This document shows positions 30,524 through 42,396 of a stretch of 64,000 nt of DNA, piece by piece. How positions within the stretch are numbered: the first letter of the stretch is position 1; every line of letters starts with the position of its first letter. Below the pieces are notes generated by a model, which saw only the letters and a list, made by a program, of their open reading frames with translations, searched no databases and was not told where the DNA came from. Source of the DNA: Miniimonas arenae (GTDB taxonomy: Bacteria; Actinomycetota; Actinomycetes; Actinomycetales; Beutenbergiaceae); assembly GCF_006351005.1 (NCBI RefSeq), contig NZ_VENP01000011.1, positions 1-64,000 on the forward strand. The letters run 5' to 3'. The position numbers were made by a program, and so were the translations under genes.

Positions 30524-31195
30524 TCAGGGCCGCACGGTCGTCACCACGCGGGTCAGCCCGGGCGCCCTCGGCGACGACCCAAACCCGAACCGCACCGGCG
30601 GGTCGACGGGAGCGAGCACGCCGAGGTCCTCGCCGGACCAGGTCCCCTCGACCGCGATCGCCCGACGGCGGTCCCACGCCCCGTAGGTGGCGCGCCGCCC
30701 GTCGCGGGTCAGCCCCGCGGTGCGCACGCCGGGCGCGAGCAGCCGGGCGGGTGCGTCGACGACGCGTGCCCACGACGTCGAGGCCGCCAGGCCGCGCGGC
30801 AGGAGCGACAACACCCTGCCGAGCCCGTCGCGACCGCCGAGCGTGACGGTCAGGCGCAGACCCGGGGCGCTGACGACGAGGAGACCGGGATGCGCGTCGG
30901 ACGCAGCGCTGCCCTGCACGCGCACGGGTCCGAGGCGGACCTGGTCGAACCGGTACAGGCGCGCGACCTCGTCGGCGATCTCTCGGGAGGGCGCGAGGAG
31001 CGTGCGCCGGCCGCCCGGGTCCTCGACCATGACGTCCGCAAACGTCCCGAACGGGCTGCGCCGCCACAGCCCGACCACGAGGCGCGTCCCGCTCGCCGAC
31101 CCCACTCCGAGGATCTCGCCGTCGTAGCGCCACACCCGGGTCGGGTCGAGTGCCGACGCGCTCGCTGCGCCGCCGCTCCCCGCTGCTGCTGTCAC
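30524..31195 (-). CDS. Conserved hypothetical actinobacterial protein (223 aa)
   Basis: Not recognised. GTG at 31195 opens VTAAAGSGGAA...DPTRVWRYDGEILGVGSASGTRLVVGLW, followed by a region rich in beta-strand-like alternation (FADVMVEDPGGRRTLLAP, VARLYRFDQVRLGPVRV, LTVTLGGRDGLGRVLSLLP, RRAIAVEGTWSG, RFGFGSSPRAPGLTRVVTTVRP). It lacks a signal peptide and membrane segments. The pattern suggests an all-beta cytosolic protein. Coding character (third-position GC) and a clear end support a real gene. It is divergent from the phosphotransferase gene, with 81 bp between them. Confidence 0.7.
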   Translation of the reverse strand: MTAAAGSGGAASASALDPTRVWRYDGEILGVGSASGTRLVVGLWRRSPFGTFADVMVEDPGGRRTLLAPSREIADEVARLYRFDQVRLGPVRVQGSAASDAHPGLLVVSAPGLRLTVTLGGRDGLGRVLSLLPRGLAASTSWARVVDAPARLLAPGVRTAGLTRDGRRATYGAWDRRRAIAVEGTWSGEDLGVLAPVDPPVRFGFGSSPRAPGLTRVVTTVRP

Positions 31196-31276
31196 CGGCC
31201 CAGCGTGCCACCACGAGCTCGAACGCGCGCCGTCACCCTCGCGCGGGGCCGTGGGCCCGTCGGGCACGATGGCCCG

Positions 31277-32266
31277 GTGCCCGTCCCGCCCCGCGACCTG
31301 CCCCTGGACCACCCGATCGACGCCGACCTCGTGGGCCACCTGCTCGCGGAGCAGCACCCCGACCTCGCCGGCCTGCCGCGCCACGTCGTCGCCGAGGGCT
31401 GGGACAACGTGCTCGTCCGGGTCGGGGACGACCTCTGCGTTCGGCTGCCCCGGCGCGCCCAGGGCGTGCCGCTCATCGAGCACGAGCAGCGGTGGCTGCC
31501 CGCCCTCGCGCCCCGTCTCCCGGTGGTGGTGCCGGTCCCGGTGCGGGTCGGTGCGCCGTCGCCGCGCTACCCCTGGCCGTGGACCGTCACGCGCTGGGTG
31601 AGCGGTGCGCGCTCCGCCGATCGGCCCCGACGGCGAGCCTCGGCCTGGGCGGTCGACCTCGCCGACGCGCTCGCCGCCCTGCACACCACCGCTCCGCCCG
31701 ACGCACCGCACAACCCGGTGCGGGCGGTGCCCCTCGCGACGCGCGTCGCCGCCGTGACGGCCCGCTTCGACCGCGCACGCGCCGGGGCTGGCGCCGTCCC
31801 GCTCGAGGATCTCGACCTCGCCGAGGCCCGGTGGCGGGCCGGCGTGGCGGCCCCCGCGTGGGCGCACGCACCGGCGTGGGTGCACGGGGACCCGCACCCC
31901 GCCAACCTCGTGGTGACGCCCGGGGCGGACGACGGCGCACGCGGGGACGCTCTCGCCGCGCTCCTCGACTTCGGCGACCTCAGCGCCGGCGACCCCGCGT
32001 GCGACCTCGCGACGGCGTGGCTCGCGTTCGACGCATCCGGTCGCGCCGCGTTCGCCGCGGCCTACGAGGCGCGGCGCCCCGGCGGCCCGGGCGCCGACCG
32101 CCCCGATCCCGGCCGCTGGCGGCGCGCGGGGGCGTGGGCGGTCGCGATGGCGACGGGCGTGCTCGTCGACGCGCCCGAGGATCCGACGAACGGACCGTGG
32201 GCGCGTGCCGCGCTCGACGAGCTCCTGCACGCGTCCGACGCCGGCGACGACCCCGTGGAGCCGTGA
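31277..32266 (+). CDS. Aminoglycoside/choline-kinase-like phosphotransferase (APH family)
   Basis: 329 residues. The kinase-like fold motifs are clear: GWDNVLVRVGDDLCVRLPRR (nucleotide-binding strand Lys replaced by Arg as in many APH-family members), WVHGDPHPANLVV (catalytic loop HGDxxxxN) and LLDFGDLSAGDPACDLA (metal-binding Asp of the DFG-like motif). It matches the chromosomal APH-family proteins common in actinobacteria that phosphorylate small sugars or unknown metabolites; antibiotic resistance cannot be inferred. GTG at 31277 is 6 nt after a CACGAT -10-like box, so it may be leaderless. It is followed by a methyltransferase gene. Confidence 0.85.
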   Translation: MPVPPRDLPLDHPIDADLVGHLLAEQHPDLAGLPRHVVAEGWDNVLVRVGDDLCVRLPRRAQGVPLIEHEQRWLPALAPRLPVVVPVPVRVGAPSPRYPWPWTVTRWVSGARSADRPRRRASAWAVDLADALAALHTTAPPDAPHNPVRAVPLATRVAAVTARFDRARAGAGAVPLEDLDLAEARWRAGVAAPAWAHAPAWVHGDPHPANLVVTPGADDGARGDALAALLDFGDLSAGDPACDLATAWLAFDASGRAAFAAAYEARRPGGPGADRPDPGRWRRAGAWAVAMATGVLVDAPEDPTNGPWARAALDELLHASDAGDDPVEP

Positions 32267-32277
32267 GGCGCGCGGCG

Positions 32278-32283
32278 TAGGGT
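32278..32283 (+). promoter_or_regulatory. -10 box (TAGGGT) of leaderless methyltransferase gene
   Basis: TAGGGT lies between the phosphotransferase stop and the GTG at 32290, with 6 nt between box and start codon and no ribosome binding site. The methyltransferase thus has its own promoter although only 23 bp separate the two genes. Confidence 0.5.
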
Positions 32284-32289
32284 GCTGGC

Positions 32290-33099
32290 GTGACCGAGCG
32301 TGCGACGTCCTTCGGAGCAGCAGCCGCGACCTACGAGGCCGGCCGCCCGACCTACCCGGAGCCCGCCGTCGCGTGGTTGCTCGGCGACCCGTCGCCGGAC
32401 GCTCCCCCGCTGCGCGTGGCCGACGTCGGCGCCGGGACCGGCAAGCTCACCCGCGGGATCGTCGCGACGGGTGCCGAGGTGGTCGCCGTCGACCCCGATC
32501 CGGCGATGCTGGCGGTGCTGCGCGAGCAGGTGCCGGGCGTCCCGACCTTCCGCGGCACCGCCGAGGCGCTCCCGCTGCCGGACGGATCCGTGGACGCCGT
32601 GGTGATGGGACAGGCGTGGCACTGGGTCGAGCCCGGGGCCGCGAGCCGCGAGGTTGCCCGTGTCCTGCGCCCCGGCGGCGTGCTCGGGCTGATCTGGAAC
32701 GTCCGCGACGAGTCGGAACCGTGGGTGCGCAGGCTGACTGAGATCATGCACGGCAGCCGAGCCGAGCAGATGGTCGCGGCCGGCGCTCCTCCGGTCGCTC
32801 CCCCGCTGTCGTCGCGGCTGGACCGCGCCGAGTGGCGCTGGACGCAGACCGTGACACGTGCGGATCTCCTGGCCATGGCGCGGTCGCACAGCTACCTCAT
32901 CACGGCCGGCGACGAGGAGCGCGCCCGGATCGAGCGTGGGCTGGCCGACCTCCTCGACGAGGTGTTCCGCGCCGCCCCGGGGTTCGACACGGAGACCCGC
33001 ACGGCGTCCGGCGCGGACACCGTGGAGCTGCCGTACGTCACGACGGCGTTCCGGGCCCACGTGTCCGAGGAGCCGACGGACGGCGTGCCGCCCGCCTGA
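32290..33099 (+). CDS. Class I SAM-dependent methyltransferase
   Basis: 269 residues. Motif I VADVGAGTGKLTRGI (SAM-binding GxGxG), acidic VDPDPAML after strand 2, and LPDGSVDAVVMGQAWHWVEP (motif IV region) are typical of methyltransferase domain 11/25 proteins related to small-molecule or quinone methylases. The AWHW motif is found in a large actinobacterial and fungal subgroup annotated only as class I SAM methyltransferases. The substrate is unknown. The start at GTG 32290 is supported by the TAGGGT box just before it. Confidence 0.88.
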   Translation: MTERATSFGAAAATYEAGRPTYPEPAVAWLLGDPSPDAPPLRVADVGAGTGKLTRGIVATGAEVVAVDPDPAMLAVLREQVPGVPTFRGTAEALPLPDGSVDAVVMGQAWHWVEPGAASREVARVLRPGGVLGLIWNVRDESEPWVRRLTEIMHGSRAEQMVAAGAPPVAPPLSSRLDRAEWRWTQTVTRADLLAMARSHSYLITAGDEERARIERGLADLLDEVFRAAPGFDTETRTASGADTVELPYVTTAFRAHVSEEPTDGVPPA

Positions 33100-33197
33100 C
33101 CGGGCAGCCGAGGAAACTAGCCGCAGGCCACGAGAACGAGCAGCCCGACCGTCGGCCTGACGAGCAGCCTGACCGTCGCCCGGACCGCCCGGACCCC

Positions 33198-34838
33198 TCA
33201 GGAGACCTCGAGCACCACGGTGTGCCACCCGGTCGCACCGTCCGGCGCGGGCGAGGCGATGTCCGAGGTCTGGGTCTCGCCGTCGGAGTTCGTCGCGCGG
33301 ACCGCGATCTCGTGTCGACCCGACGTCGCCACCCAGTCAAGCCGCCACTGCCGCCAGGTGTCGGGCCCCGTGACCTCGGCCAGCTCGGCATCCCGCCACT
33401 CGCCGTCGATCCCGACCTCCACGCGCGCGATCCCGGTGTGCTGGTCCCACGCGACACCCGCGACGACGACCGGGCCTGCCGCGACGTCGCTGCCTCGCTT
33501 GGGCACGTCGATCCTCGACGCGGTCTTCACCGGCCCGAGCGCCGCCCAGCCGAGCGGCGTCCAGTAGCCCTGGTCGTCGGCGAACGTGGTGACCCGCAGC
33601 TCGCGCACCCACTTCGTCGCCGACACGTAGCCGTACAGGCCCGGCACGACCATCCGGACGGGGAAGCCGTGCTCCACCGGGAGCGGCTCCCCGTTCATCC
33701 CGACGGCGAGCAGCGCCTCGCGGTCGGGATCGGTGAGCGCCTCGAGCGGCGTCCCGGCCGTCCAGCCGTCCTCGCTCGTCGACAGGACCATGTCCGCACC
33801 GGGCAGCGGGCCCGCGCGCGCGAGCAGCTCGCGGATCGGGAGCCCGAGCCACGTCGCGTTCCCCACGAGGTCGCCGCCCACGGGGTTCGACACGCACGCC
33901 AGGGTCGCGGCGTGCTCGACGAGCGGCATGGCGAGCAGCTCCGCGAACGTCACCGTCACCTCCTGCTCCACGAGACCCGTGATGCGCAGGGTCCACGTGT
34001 CCGCGTCCACCACCGGGACCCGCAGCGCGGTGTCGATGCGATAGAAGGTCGCGTTGGGCGTGCGGTAGGACGACAGGCCGTCGACGCCGAGCTCGGCTCC
34101 CGCCGGCACCGACTCGGTCGTCGCCGGGGCCGGCAGCGTGAGCAGCGCGCGGGTCTGCTCGACCACGCTCGCCGCGGCACCCCAGGCGCGCAGGGCGACG
34201 GCGCCGATCACCGTGAGCGCCGCCGTCGCCGAGGTCCAGACGAGGAATGATCGGCGGGCGGCCCCGGCGGGACCGGAACCGGATGCGGGCACCACGGGCG
34301 CGATCGGAAGACCGGGTACATTCCATACGGCCTCGGCGCCCGGCCGGGGAGCAGGTGCACGCGCCCCGGCGCCACCCGCGCGCAGCCGCCGCGTCAACGC
34401 CCGTAGCAGCACGACGCCAGCCACGCCCGCGACGGCGGCGGGCAGCGCCGCCACCAGCGACTCGGCCCGCACCGCGGCCGCAACGCCCGCCACGGTCGCG
34501 AGGCCCGCGAGCACGAGCGACCCGGCGCCGTCGCGACGGACCTCGCTCGCGCCGGCCCAGCCCGCGAGCGCGAGCACCACGAGCACGACGATGCCGAGCA
34601 GCACGGGCTTGTCGGCGGTGCCGAGCGTCTCCTTGCCCCAGTTCACGAGCGAGGCCGGCAGCGCGTCGATGACCGCTCCCCCGACCGCGGCGACCGGCGC
34701 CCCCGCCGGCACGAGCACGGTGGCCACGAGCTCGCCCGCCACGAGGGCTGCGGCGCCTGCGACCACGCCACCGAGCACCGGCCACCACCCGGGCGGCGAC
34801 GCACCGGAGCCTGTCGCGGGGATCGCCGGCCGGGTCAT
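33198..34838 (-). CDS. Membrane-anchored molybdopterin-dependent oxidoreductase (sulfite-oxidase family)
   Basis: 546 residues. The N-terminus has about five membrane segments (residues ~20-150 and ~198-218). The periplasmic part carries a sulfite-oxidase-type Mo-cofactor domain (PNATFYRIDTALRVPVVDADTWTLRITG..., Mo-ligand Cys315 in TLACVSNPVGGD) and a C-terminal dimerisation domain (ASRIDVPKRGSD...HTGIARVEVGIDGEW). This layout is found in actinobacterial COG2041 proteins fused to membrane anchors; the natural substrate may be sulfite or an oxidised sulfur compound. No twin-Arg signal is seen, though RRSF precedes the last membrane segment (about 196), which could act as a Tat-like entry. The start ATG has no ribosome binding site. 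Confidence 0.88.
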   Translation of the reverse strand: MTRPAIPATGSGASPPGWWPVLGGVVAGAAALVAGELVATVLVPAGAPVAAVGGAVIDALPASLVNWGKETLGTADKPVLLGIVVLVVLALAGWAGASEVRRDGAGSLVLAGLATVAGVAAAVRAESLVAALPAAVAGVAGVVLLRALTRRLRAGGAGARAPAPRPGAEAVWNVPGLPIAPVVPASGSGPAGAARRSFLVWTSATAALTVIGAVALRAWGAAASVVEQTRALLTLPAPATTESVPAGAELGVDGLSSYRTPNATFYRIDTALRVPVVDADTWTLRITGLVEQEVTVTFAELLAMPLVEHAATLACVSNPVGGDLVGNATWLGLPIRELLARAGPLPGADMVLSTSEDGWTAGTPLEALTDPDREALLAVGMNGEPLPVEHGFPVRMVVPGLYGYVSATKWVRELRVTTFADDQGYWTPLGWAALGPVKTASRIDVPKRGSDVAAGPVVVAGVAWDQHTGIARVEVGIDGEWRDAELAEVTGPDTWRQWRLDWVATSGRHEIAVRATNSDGETQTSDIASPAPDGATGWHTVVLEVS

Positions 34839-34880
34839 GCCCGCATCCTCGCACCAGGGTGCGACAGCGCTTGACGCGTG

Positions 34881-36290
34881 CTACCCCGCACTCGGGTCGC
34901 GCACCGCGGCGAGGAACAGCGTGAGCCCGGTCTCCGCGTCCGCGACCCGCAGGAGGAACGGCCGGTCGAACGTCACGACGAACGCGTCCGCCGGCTGGAC
35001 CTGCGCGGCGGTCGAGTCGGCCGCGAGCTCGGTGACGGCAGCGGCGACGGTTCCGCCCTCGTCCAACGTCAGACGCGCCTGCTGGGCCGCCTGGGCGAGA
35101 ACGAGATTCTCCGTCGTGGTGATGCCTCCCAGGTCGGGCAGGTCGGACAGACGGGACAGCTCCCCGAGCCCGACAGCGTCCAGCGCGAGAAGGAGGTCGA
35201 GCGGGCCCGGCTCGAGGTCGAGCACGGGCACCGCGACGCCGATCGGCCGGCCCTGCGCCAGGTCGGTCGCCTCCGCCCCCGTGCGCAGCCCGCCGAGCAC
35301 GTCGAGCGAGACGTCGGCCGGGTCGGTCCCGGCCGGCGGCAGGACGAGGTCGGCGACGAAGCCCTCGACGTAGGGCAGCCGCACGCTGGTCCAGCCGTCG
35401 ACGTCGTGCGCCGTCCAGTCCGCCTCCGCAGTCCCGTGCAGCGTGTCGACGTCGACCATGTCGGTGCCGGTGGCGAACGCGGCCGGCGCGGTGTCGCTCG
35501 GCTCGAACGGGACGCGCCAGCGGGCAGCCAGCACGATCGCGTCCTGCAGGACGACGCGCAGGTCGGGGTGGGGCGTGATCGCCGACGACCGTACGAGGCC
35601 GCCCGTCTCACGGTTCACCCACTCGTCGAGCACGGCCTTGGCCGCGGCGACGCCCAGGTCGGTCGTGTCGACACCCGCGTCGTACCCGCGCGCCAGCGCG
35701 GCGAGGAAGTCCGGCTCGACGTCGAGCTCGTCGTCGAGCACGACACGGTCGGCCAGGTGGAGCAGCGGGGCGGCGGGCAGCTGGTCGGCCGCGGCGAGCG
35801 TGGGGTCGCCGTCGTAGGCCAGCAGCGCCTCCCGCAGCGCCGAGACGCTCGCCGTGCGGTCGGCACCGGCCGCGCCGAGGGCCGCGTCGAACGCCGCCGC
35901 CGTGTCGCCGCGCGCGCCCTCCGCGAGCATCGAGAGCGCGACGTAGGCGCCGAACGGACTCGCGACGGCGTTGGTCGCGTCGCTCGAGGAGAGCATCGCG
36001 GCGCCGAGGGCGTCGTTGGCGGCGAGCACGCCGTCGAGCGCGGGCGCCTCGTCGAGCGAGACGGGCTGGTACGCGACCTCGCTGCGCAAGGGTTCGGTCG
36101 CACCCTCCGGCGCGGCGCACCCCGCGGCGAGCGTCGCCGACACGACGGCCGCACCGACGACGGCGAGCGACCGGCCGCGAGGACGCTCGCCGGGCGCGGT
36201 GCGATCTGGACGGCAGGGCCGGACCGGACGCGCACGGCGAGCAGCGCGAGCGGAGGCAGTGGGATCAGCGGGACGAGCGGGACCCTCCAT
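34881..36290 (-). CDS. Serpin-family lipoprotein
   Basis: 469 residues from ATG 36290. A basic N-terminal part is followed by a membrane segment and lipobox LAAGC (Cys58), predicting a lipid-anchored extracytoplasmic protein. The rest is a serpin fold: NAVASPFGAYVALSMLAEGARG (helix B/C consensus), VDTTDLGVAAAKAVLDEWVNRETGGLV, VLQDAIVLAARWRVPFEPSDT, and the hinge DEGGTVAAAVTE just before the reactive-centre loop, with FVVTFDRPFLLRV closing the fold. Serpins trap serine or cysteine proteases. The n-region before the lipobox is long (about 40 residues), so the true start may be further in. A subtilase is 13 kb away; no direct link is shown. Confidence 0.88.
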   Translation of the reverse strand: MEGPARPADPTASARAARRARPVRPCRPDRTAPGERPRGRSLAVVGAAVVSATLAAGCAAPEGATEPLRSEVAYQPVSLDEAPALDGVLAANDALGAAMLSSSDATNAVASPFGAYVALSMLAEGARGDTAAAFDAALGAAGADRTASVSALREALLAYDGDPTLAAADQLPAAPLLHLADRVVLDDELDVEPDFLAALARGYDAGVDTTDLGVAAAKAVLDEWVNRETGGLVRSSAITPHPDLRVVLQDAIVLAARWRVPFEPSDTAPAAFATGTDMVDVDTLHGTAEADWTAHDVDGWTSVRLPYVEGFVADLVLPPAGTDPADVSLDVLGGLRTGAEATDLAQGRPIGVAVPVLDLEPGPLDLLLALDAVGLGELSRLSDLPDLGGITTTENLVLAQAAQQARLTLDEGGTVAAAVTELAADSTAAQVQPADAFVVTFDRPFLLRVADAETGLTLFLAAVRDPSAG

Positions 36291-36343
36291 GACCGTGATG
36301 TGTCCGCCGGCGGTCCGTGCTTGCACCGCCGGCTCGACGGTGC

Positions 36344-36928
36344 TCAGCGAAAGCGCGCCGCGATCTCCTCCAGCCGCTGTCGGTAGGCCGCCCACTGCTG
36401 CGCGCTCCACGCCGGCACGTTCGGGTCGTCGCGGCGGGAGCCGAGCGCGCCGTCGAGCTCCTCGCGCAGGATGTCGGCCTGCCCCGCGTGCCGCGAGACC
36501 TCGACGAGGACGTGCGCGAGGATCTCGCCGAACGTCACCGCACCGCGCTCGCCCCACCAGGGCACCCGTCCGGGTGAGTCCAGCGTGAGCGCCTCGCTCG
36601 AGCGCCCCACCTGCTCGATCGTGTGGTGGGCGAGACCGACCACCCACGACCGCTCGACGTCGGGCGACACCCACATGTCCGCGCCCTCCTCGGCGTCGGG
36701 CCCGAAGAAGGGCAGCTCGATCCCCGCCTCGCGCCCGAAGCACTCGGTCACGTAGCCGAGCACCACGGCGCTCGTGTGCTGCAGCAGCCCGAGCAGGCTG
36801 GTCCCGCTGCCCACGAGCGGCCGCCGCGCGTCGTACTCGCTGAGCCCCTCGGTCTTGTCGACGAGGCTGCTGAGCTCGCGCTGCACGCGGTCGACGAGGT
36901 GGTCCTGCACCGTGGACGTCGTGGTCAT
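36344..36928 (-). CDS. DinB family protein
   Basis: 194 residues from ATG 36928 (an in-frame start 10 codons upstream is possible). It matches the DinB/DUF664 four-helix bundle: LLQHTSAVVLGYVTECFGRE, WVVGLAHHTIEQVGRS, and LAHVLVEVSRHAGQADILREELDGALG, with His residues (LLQHTS and SRHAGQ) at positions that bind a divalent metal in the family. Related proteins act as thiol-dependent transferases or have unknown activities. ACACT lies 7 nt before this ATG, suggesting a leaderless start. Confidence 0.85.
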   Translation of the reverse strand: MTTTSTVQDHLVDRVQRELSSLVDKTEGLSEYDARRPLVGSGTSLLGLLQHTSAVVLGYVTECFGREAGIELPFFGPDAEEGADMWVSPDVERSWVVGLAHHTIEQVGRSSEALTLDSPGRVPWWGERGAVTFGEILAHVLVEVSRHAGQADILREELDGALGSRRDDPNVPAWSAQQWAAYRQRLEEIAARFR

Positions 36929-36961
36929 GGCGCCGAGTGTGCCAGCGGGGTGCGACACGCA

Positions 36962-37000
36962 CGACGGCGGCCCTCACCGCGAAGGTGAGGGCCGCCGTCG
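36962..37000 (-). terminator. Strong acnA terminator hairpin (17-bp perfect stem)
   Basis: CGACGGCGGCCCTCACC (36962-36978), loop GCGAA, GGTGAGGGCCGCCGTCG (36984-37000): a perfect 17-bp stem 57 nt after the aconitase stop. No T-tract follows. It also separates acnA from the DinB promoter. Confidence 0.8.
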
Positions 37001-37057
37001 GGCACGCGGGTGGCCCGCAGCGCCGGGGTGTCAGGCGCGGGTGTCACACGCCGGGCG

Positions 37058-39841
<2,784 letters not shown>

Positions 39842-39868
39842 GGGGTCTCCTCGCGCTCGCGCAAAAAC

Positions 39869-39886
39869 TATCTTGACGTCAAGATA
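39869..39886. promoter_or_regulatory. 18-bp perfect palindrome (operator) upstream of acnA
   Basis: TATCTTGACGTCAAGATA is its own reverse complement over all 18 bp, in a locally AT-rich island. It lies 28-45 bp before the acnA ATG and 3 bp after the ATPase stop. TTGACG inside it could serve as a -35. It is a probable repressor site; the regulator is not in this window and I do not assign a name. Confidence 0.65.
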
Positions 39887-39888
39887 TC

Positions 39889-42396
39889 TTACGTCGTCGG
39901 GCCCACCGACGGCGAACCGGCTCGCCCAGCATGCCCGCCGTCCCGCGCCTGCACCACCCGCCGCAGCAGCACCAGCAGGGCTCCGCCGACGGCCACGACG
40001 GCGAGCACGAGCAGCCAGTCGGCCGCCGTCGGCACCTCGAGCAGGAAGAAGTCCCGTGCGAGCGGCACGTACGGCGCGCCGACGCCGGCCGCGGCGAGCA
40101 CCGCGACCATCGCGGCCTTCCACCACGCGAACCGGCCCTGGTAGGCCACGACGATGACGAGCCCGAGTCCCGTCGCGCTGAGGGTCGCCAGCGTGCGGGC
40201 CGTCGTCTCGCCGTCGTGCGCGGGGTCGCGGGTGGCCAGGTACACGCCCATCGCGGCGACGGCGACGAGCAGGCCGGCCGGCAGCGCGAACGAGAGCACC
40301 CGGCGCAGGAAGCCCGGCACGTACCGCTCCTGCGAGGGCGGCAGCGAGAGCAGGAACCCGGGGATGCCGATCGTGAGCGCGGAGACCAGCGTGAGGTGGC
40401 GCGGCAGGAAGGGGTAGCCGATCGGCACGGCGAGGGTCGCGAGCACCGTCACGACGGCGAGCACGGTCGAGTAGGCGGTCTTGACGAGGAAGAACGTCGC
40501 CACCCGCTCCATGTTGGCGATGACCCGCCGGCCCTGCGCCAGGACGCCGGGCAGGGTGGCGAACCGGCCGTCGAGCAGCACGATCCGGGACACGGCCTTG
40601 GTGGCGCGCGCGCCCTCGCCCATCGCGATGCCGAGGTCAGCCGTCTTGATCGCGAGCGCGTCGTTCACGCCGTCGCCGGTCATCGCGACCGTGCGGCCCT
40701 GCGCCTGCAGCGCCTCGACGATGCCGACCTTCTGCTCGGGCGTGACCCGCCCGAGCACGGGCGCGTCCTGCAGCGCGTCGCCGAGGGCGGCCACGTCGTC
40801 GGGCAGCGTGCGGGCGTCCGTGCCCGGCACGTCGACCCCCGGCCCGAGCAGCTCGACCTTCGTCGCGATGGCGCCGACCGTGTCGGCGTTGTCGCCGGAG
40901 ATGACGTGCAGCGCGACGTCCTGCTCGCGGAAGTAGCCCAGCGTCGCCGACGCGTCGCCCCGGACGCGCTCGGCGAGCACCGCGAGCGCGGCGGGCACGA
41001 CGGCGGGCATCGCCTCGTCGACGTCCGGCAGGCCCTCGGGGGCGCGGGACAGCAGCACGACCCGCGCACCCGCACCCGCCCGCTCGCGGGCGGCCGCGAG
41101 CGTTGCGCGGGCCAGGGCGTCCTCCCGGCCCGCGAGCACGACCTCGGGCGCCCCGAGGACCCAGGCCTCGCCGTCGGCGTCGAGCGCGGACCACTTGCGC
41201 GCCGAGGAGAACGGGACCGAGGCGCCCACGGCGGCGGGCACGATCGCGGATCCGGTCGTGCTCGCCCCGCTCGCCGCACCCGGCGCGGTGCCCGCCCTGG
41301 ACCGCACGTGCTCGGCCAGGGCCGCGGCGGTCGCGTTCGCCCCCGGCTGCGCGCCGATCGCGGCGAGCACCGCGAGCACCCGGCGGTCCGGCTGCGCGGA
41401 GGTGGGCTCGCCGTCGGCGTCGAGCACGAGGAGCGCCTCGCACGCGACGGCGCCGTCCGTGATCGTGCCGGTCTTGTCCAGGCAGAGCACGTCGACCCGG
41501 GCCAGCACCTCGACCGCGGGCAGCTCCTGGACGAGGACGCCTCGCCGCGCGAGCAGCACGGCGGCGAGGGCGAAGTTGAGCGACACGAGCAGCACCAGGC
41601 CGTCGGGGATCATCCCGACGACCCCGGCCACGGACTGCACGACCGCGTCGCGCCACGTCCCGTTCGCGAGCGCCGCGTCCCATCCGCCGAGCGCGCGCAG
41701 CTGGCTGAGCCCGAGCAGCACGGCCATCGGCACGATGATCCACGAGACGACGCGCAGCACGCGGCGCACCCCCGCCTGCAGCTCGGAGGAGGCGAGGGAG
41801 TAGCGCTTGGCGGCGGCCGTCACCTTCTGCGCGTAGGAGTCGGCACCGACCCGGACGGCACGCACGGTCGCGGCCCCGGCGACCACGGACGAGCCCGAGA
41901 GCACCTCCTCGCCCGTGCCGCGGCGCACCGGACGGGACTCGCCGGTGAGCAGGGACTCGTCGAGCTCGAGCCCACGGGTCTGCAGGACCTCCGCGTCCAC
42001 CGGGACCTGGTCGCCCGCGGCGATCTCGAGCACGTCGTCGAGCACGACGTGCCCGACGGCGACCTCCCGCACCTGCCCGTCGCGCAGCGCCCGCGCGGTG
42101 GGTGCGTCGAGCACCGCGAGCTGGTCGAGGGTGCGCTTCGCGCGGTACTCGGTGACGACGCCCACGAGCGTGTTGACGACCAGCACGAGGCCGAACAGCG
42201 CGTCCTGCCAGCGGCCGGTGAGGAGGACGAGCACGAACGCCGTGCCGAGCATGGCGTTGAACAGGGTGAGGGTGTTCGCCCGGAGGATGTCCGCGAGGCT
42301 GCGCGACGTGGCGTCGTCGGCGCGGTTGACCTGACCCGCGGCGACCCGCTGCGCGACCTCGGCCTCGGTGAGCCCGACGAGGGTCGCCGTCGTCAC
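39889..42396 (-). CDS. ctpE: Cation-translocating P-type ATPase (CtpE-like, Ca2+ uptake type)
   Basis: 835 residues. P-type hallmarks: actuator TGES (151-154), phosphorylation DKTGT (Asp307), GDGVNDALA hinge, and about ten membrane segments, four at the C-terminus. The overall sequence ([87 protein letters not shown]) closely follows mycobacterial CtpE, described as a Ca2+ importer. The membrane motif before the phosphorylation site is IPDGL rather than the PEGL of many P2 ATPases. GTG 42396 overlaps the stop of the preceding RNA methyltransferase gene by GTGA, so it is the last gene of a three-gene overlapping operon. Confidence 0.9.
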   Translation of the reverse strand: MTTATLVGLTEAEVAQRVAAGQVNRADDATSRSLADILRANTLTLFNAMLGTAFVLVLLTGRWQDALFGLVLVVNTLVGVVTEYRAKRTLDQLAVLDAPTARALRDGQVREVAVGHVVLDDVLEIAAGDQVPVDAEVLQTRGLELDESLLTGESRPVRRGTGEEVLSGSSVVAGAATVRAVRVGADSYAQKVTAAAKRYSLASSELQAGVRRVLRVVSWIIVPMAVLLGLSQLRALGGWDAALANGTWRDAVVQSVAGVVGMIPDGLVLLVSLNFALAAVLLARRGVLVQELPAVEVLARVDVLCLDKTGTITDGAVACEALLVLDADGEPTSAQPDRRVLAVLAAIGAQPGANATAAALAEHVRSRAGTAPGAASGASTTGSAIVPAAVGASVPFSSARKWSALDADGEAWVLGAPEVVLAGREDALARATLAAARERAGAGARVVLLSRAPEGLPDVDEAMPAVVPAALAVLAERVRGDASATLGYFREQDVALHVISGDNADTVGAIATKVELLGPGVDVPGTDARTLPDDVAALGDALQDAPVLGRVTPEQKVGIVEALQAQGRTVAMTGDGVNDALAIKTADLGIAMGEGARATKAVSRIVLLDGRFATLPGVLAQGRRVIANMERVATFFLVKTAYSTVLAVVTVLATLAVPIGYPFLPRHLTLVSALTIGIPGFLLSLPPSQERYVPGFLRRVLSFALPAGLLVAVAAMGVYLATRDPAHDGETTARTLATLSATGLGLVIVVAYQGRFAWWKAAMVAVLAAAGVGAPYVPLARDFFLLEVPTAADWLLVLAVVAVGGALLVLLRRVVQARDGGHAGRAGSPSVGPTT

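Noticed and set aside
30441-31214. Minus-strand frame adjoining the glucoamylase-like remnant
   Set aside because: It lies out of frame with the supported 223-aa hypothetical gene on the same strand and shows no glucoamylase motif, so it does not provide the missing N-terminal part.
33130-33180. Imperfect 24-bp repeat (GAGCAGCC-GACCGTCG) between methyltransferase and Mo-oxidoreductase genes
   Set aside because: Only two diverged copies exist and no hairpin or function is apparent; probably local slippage.
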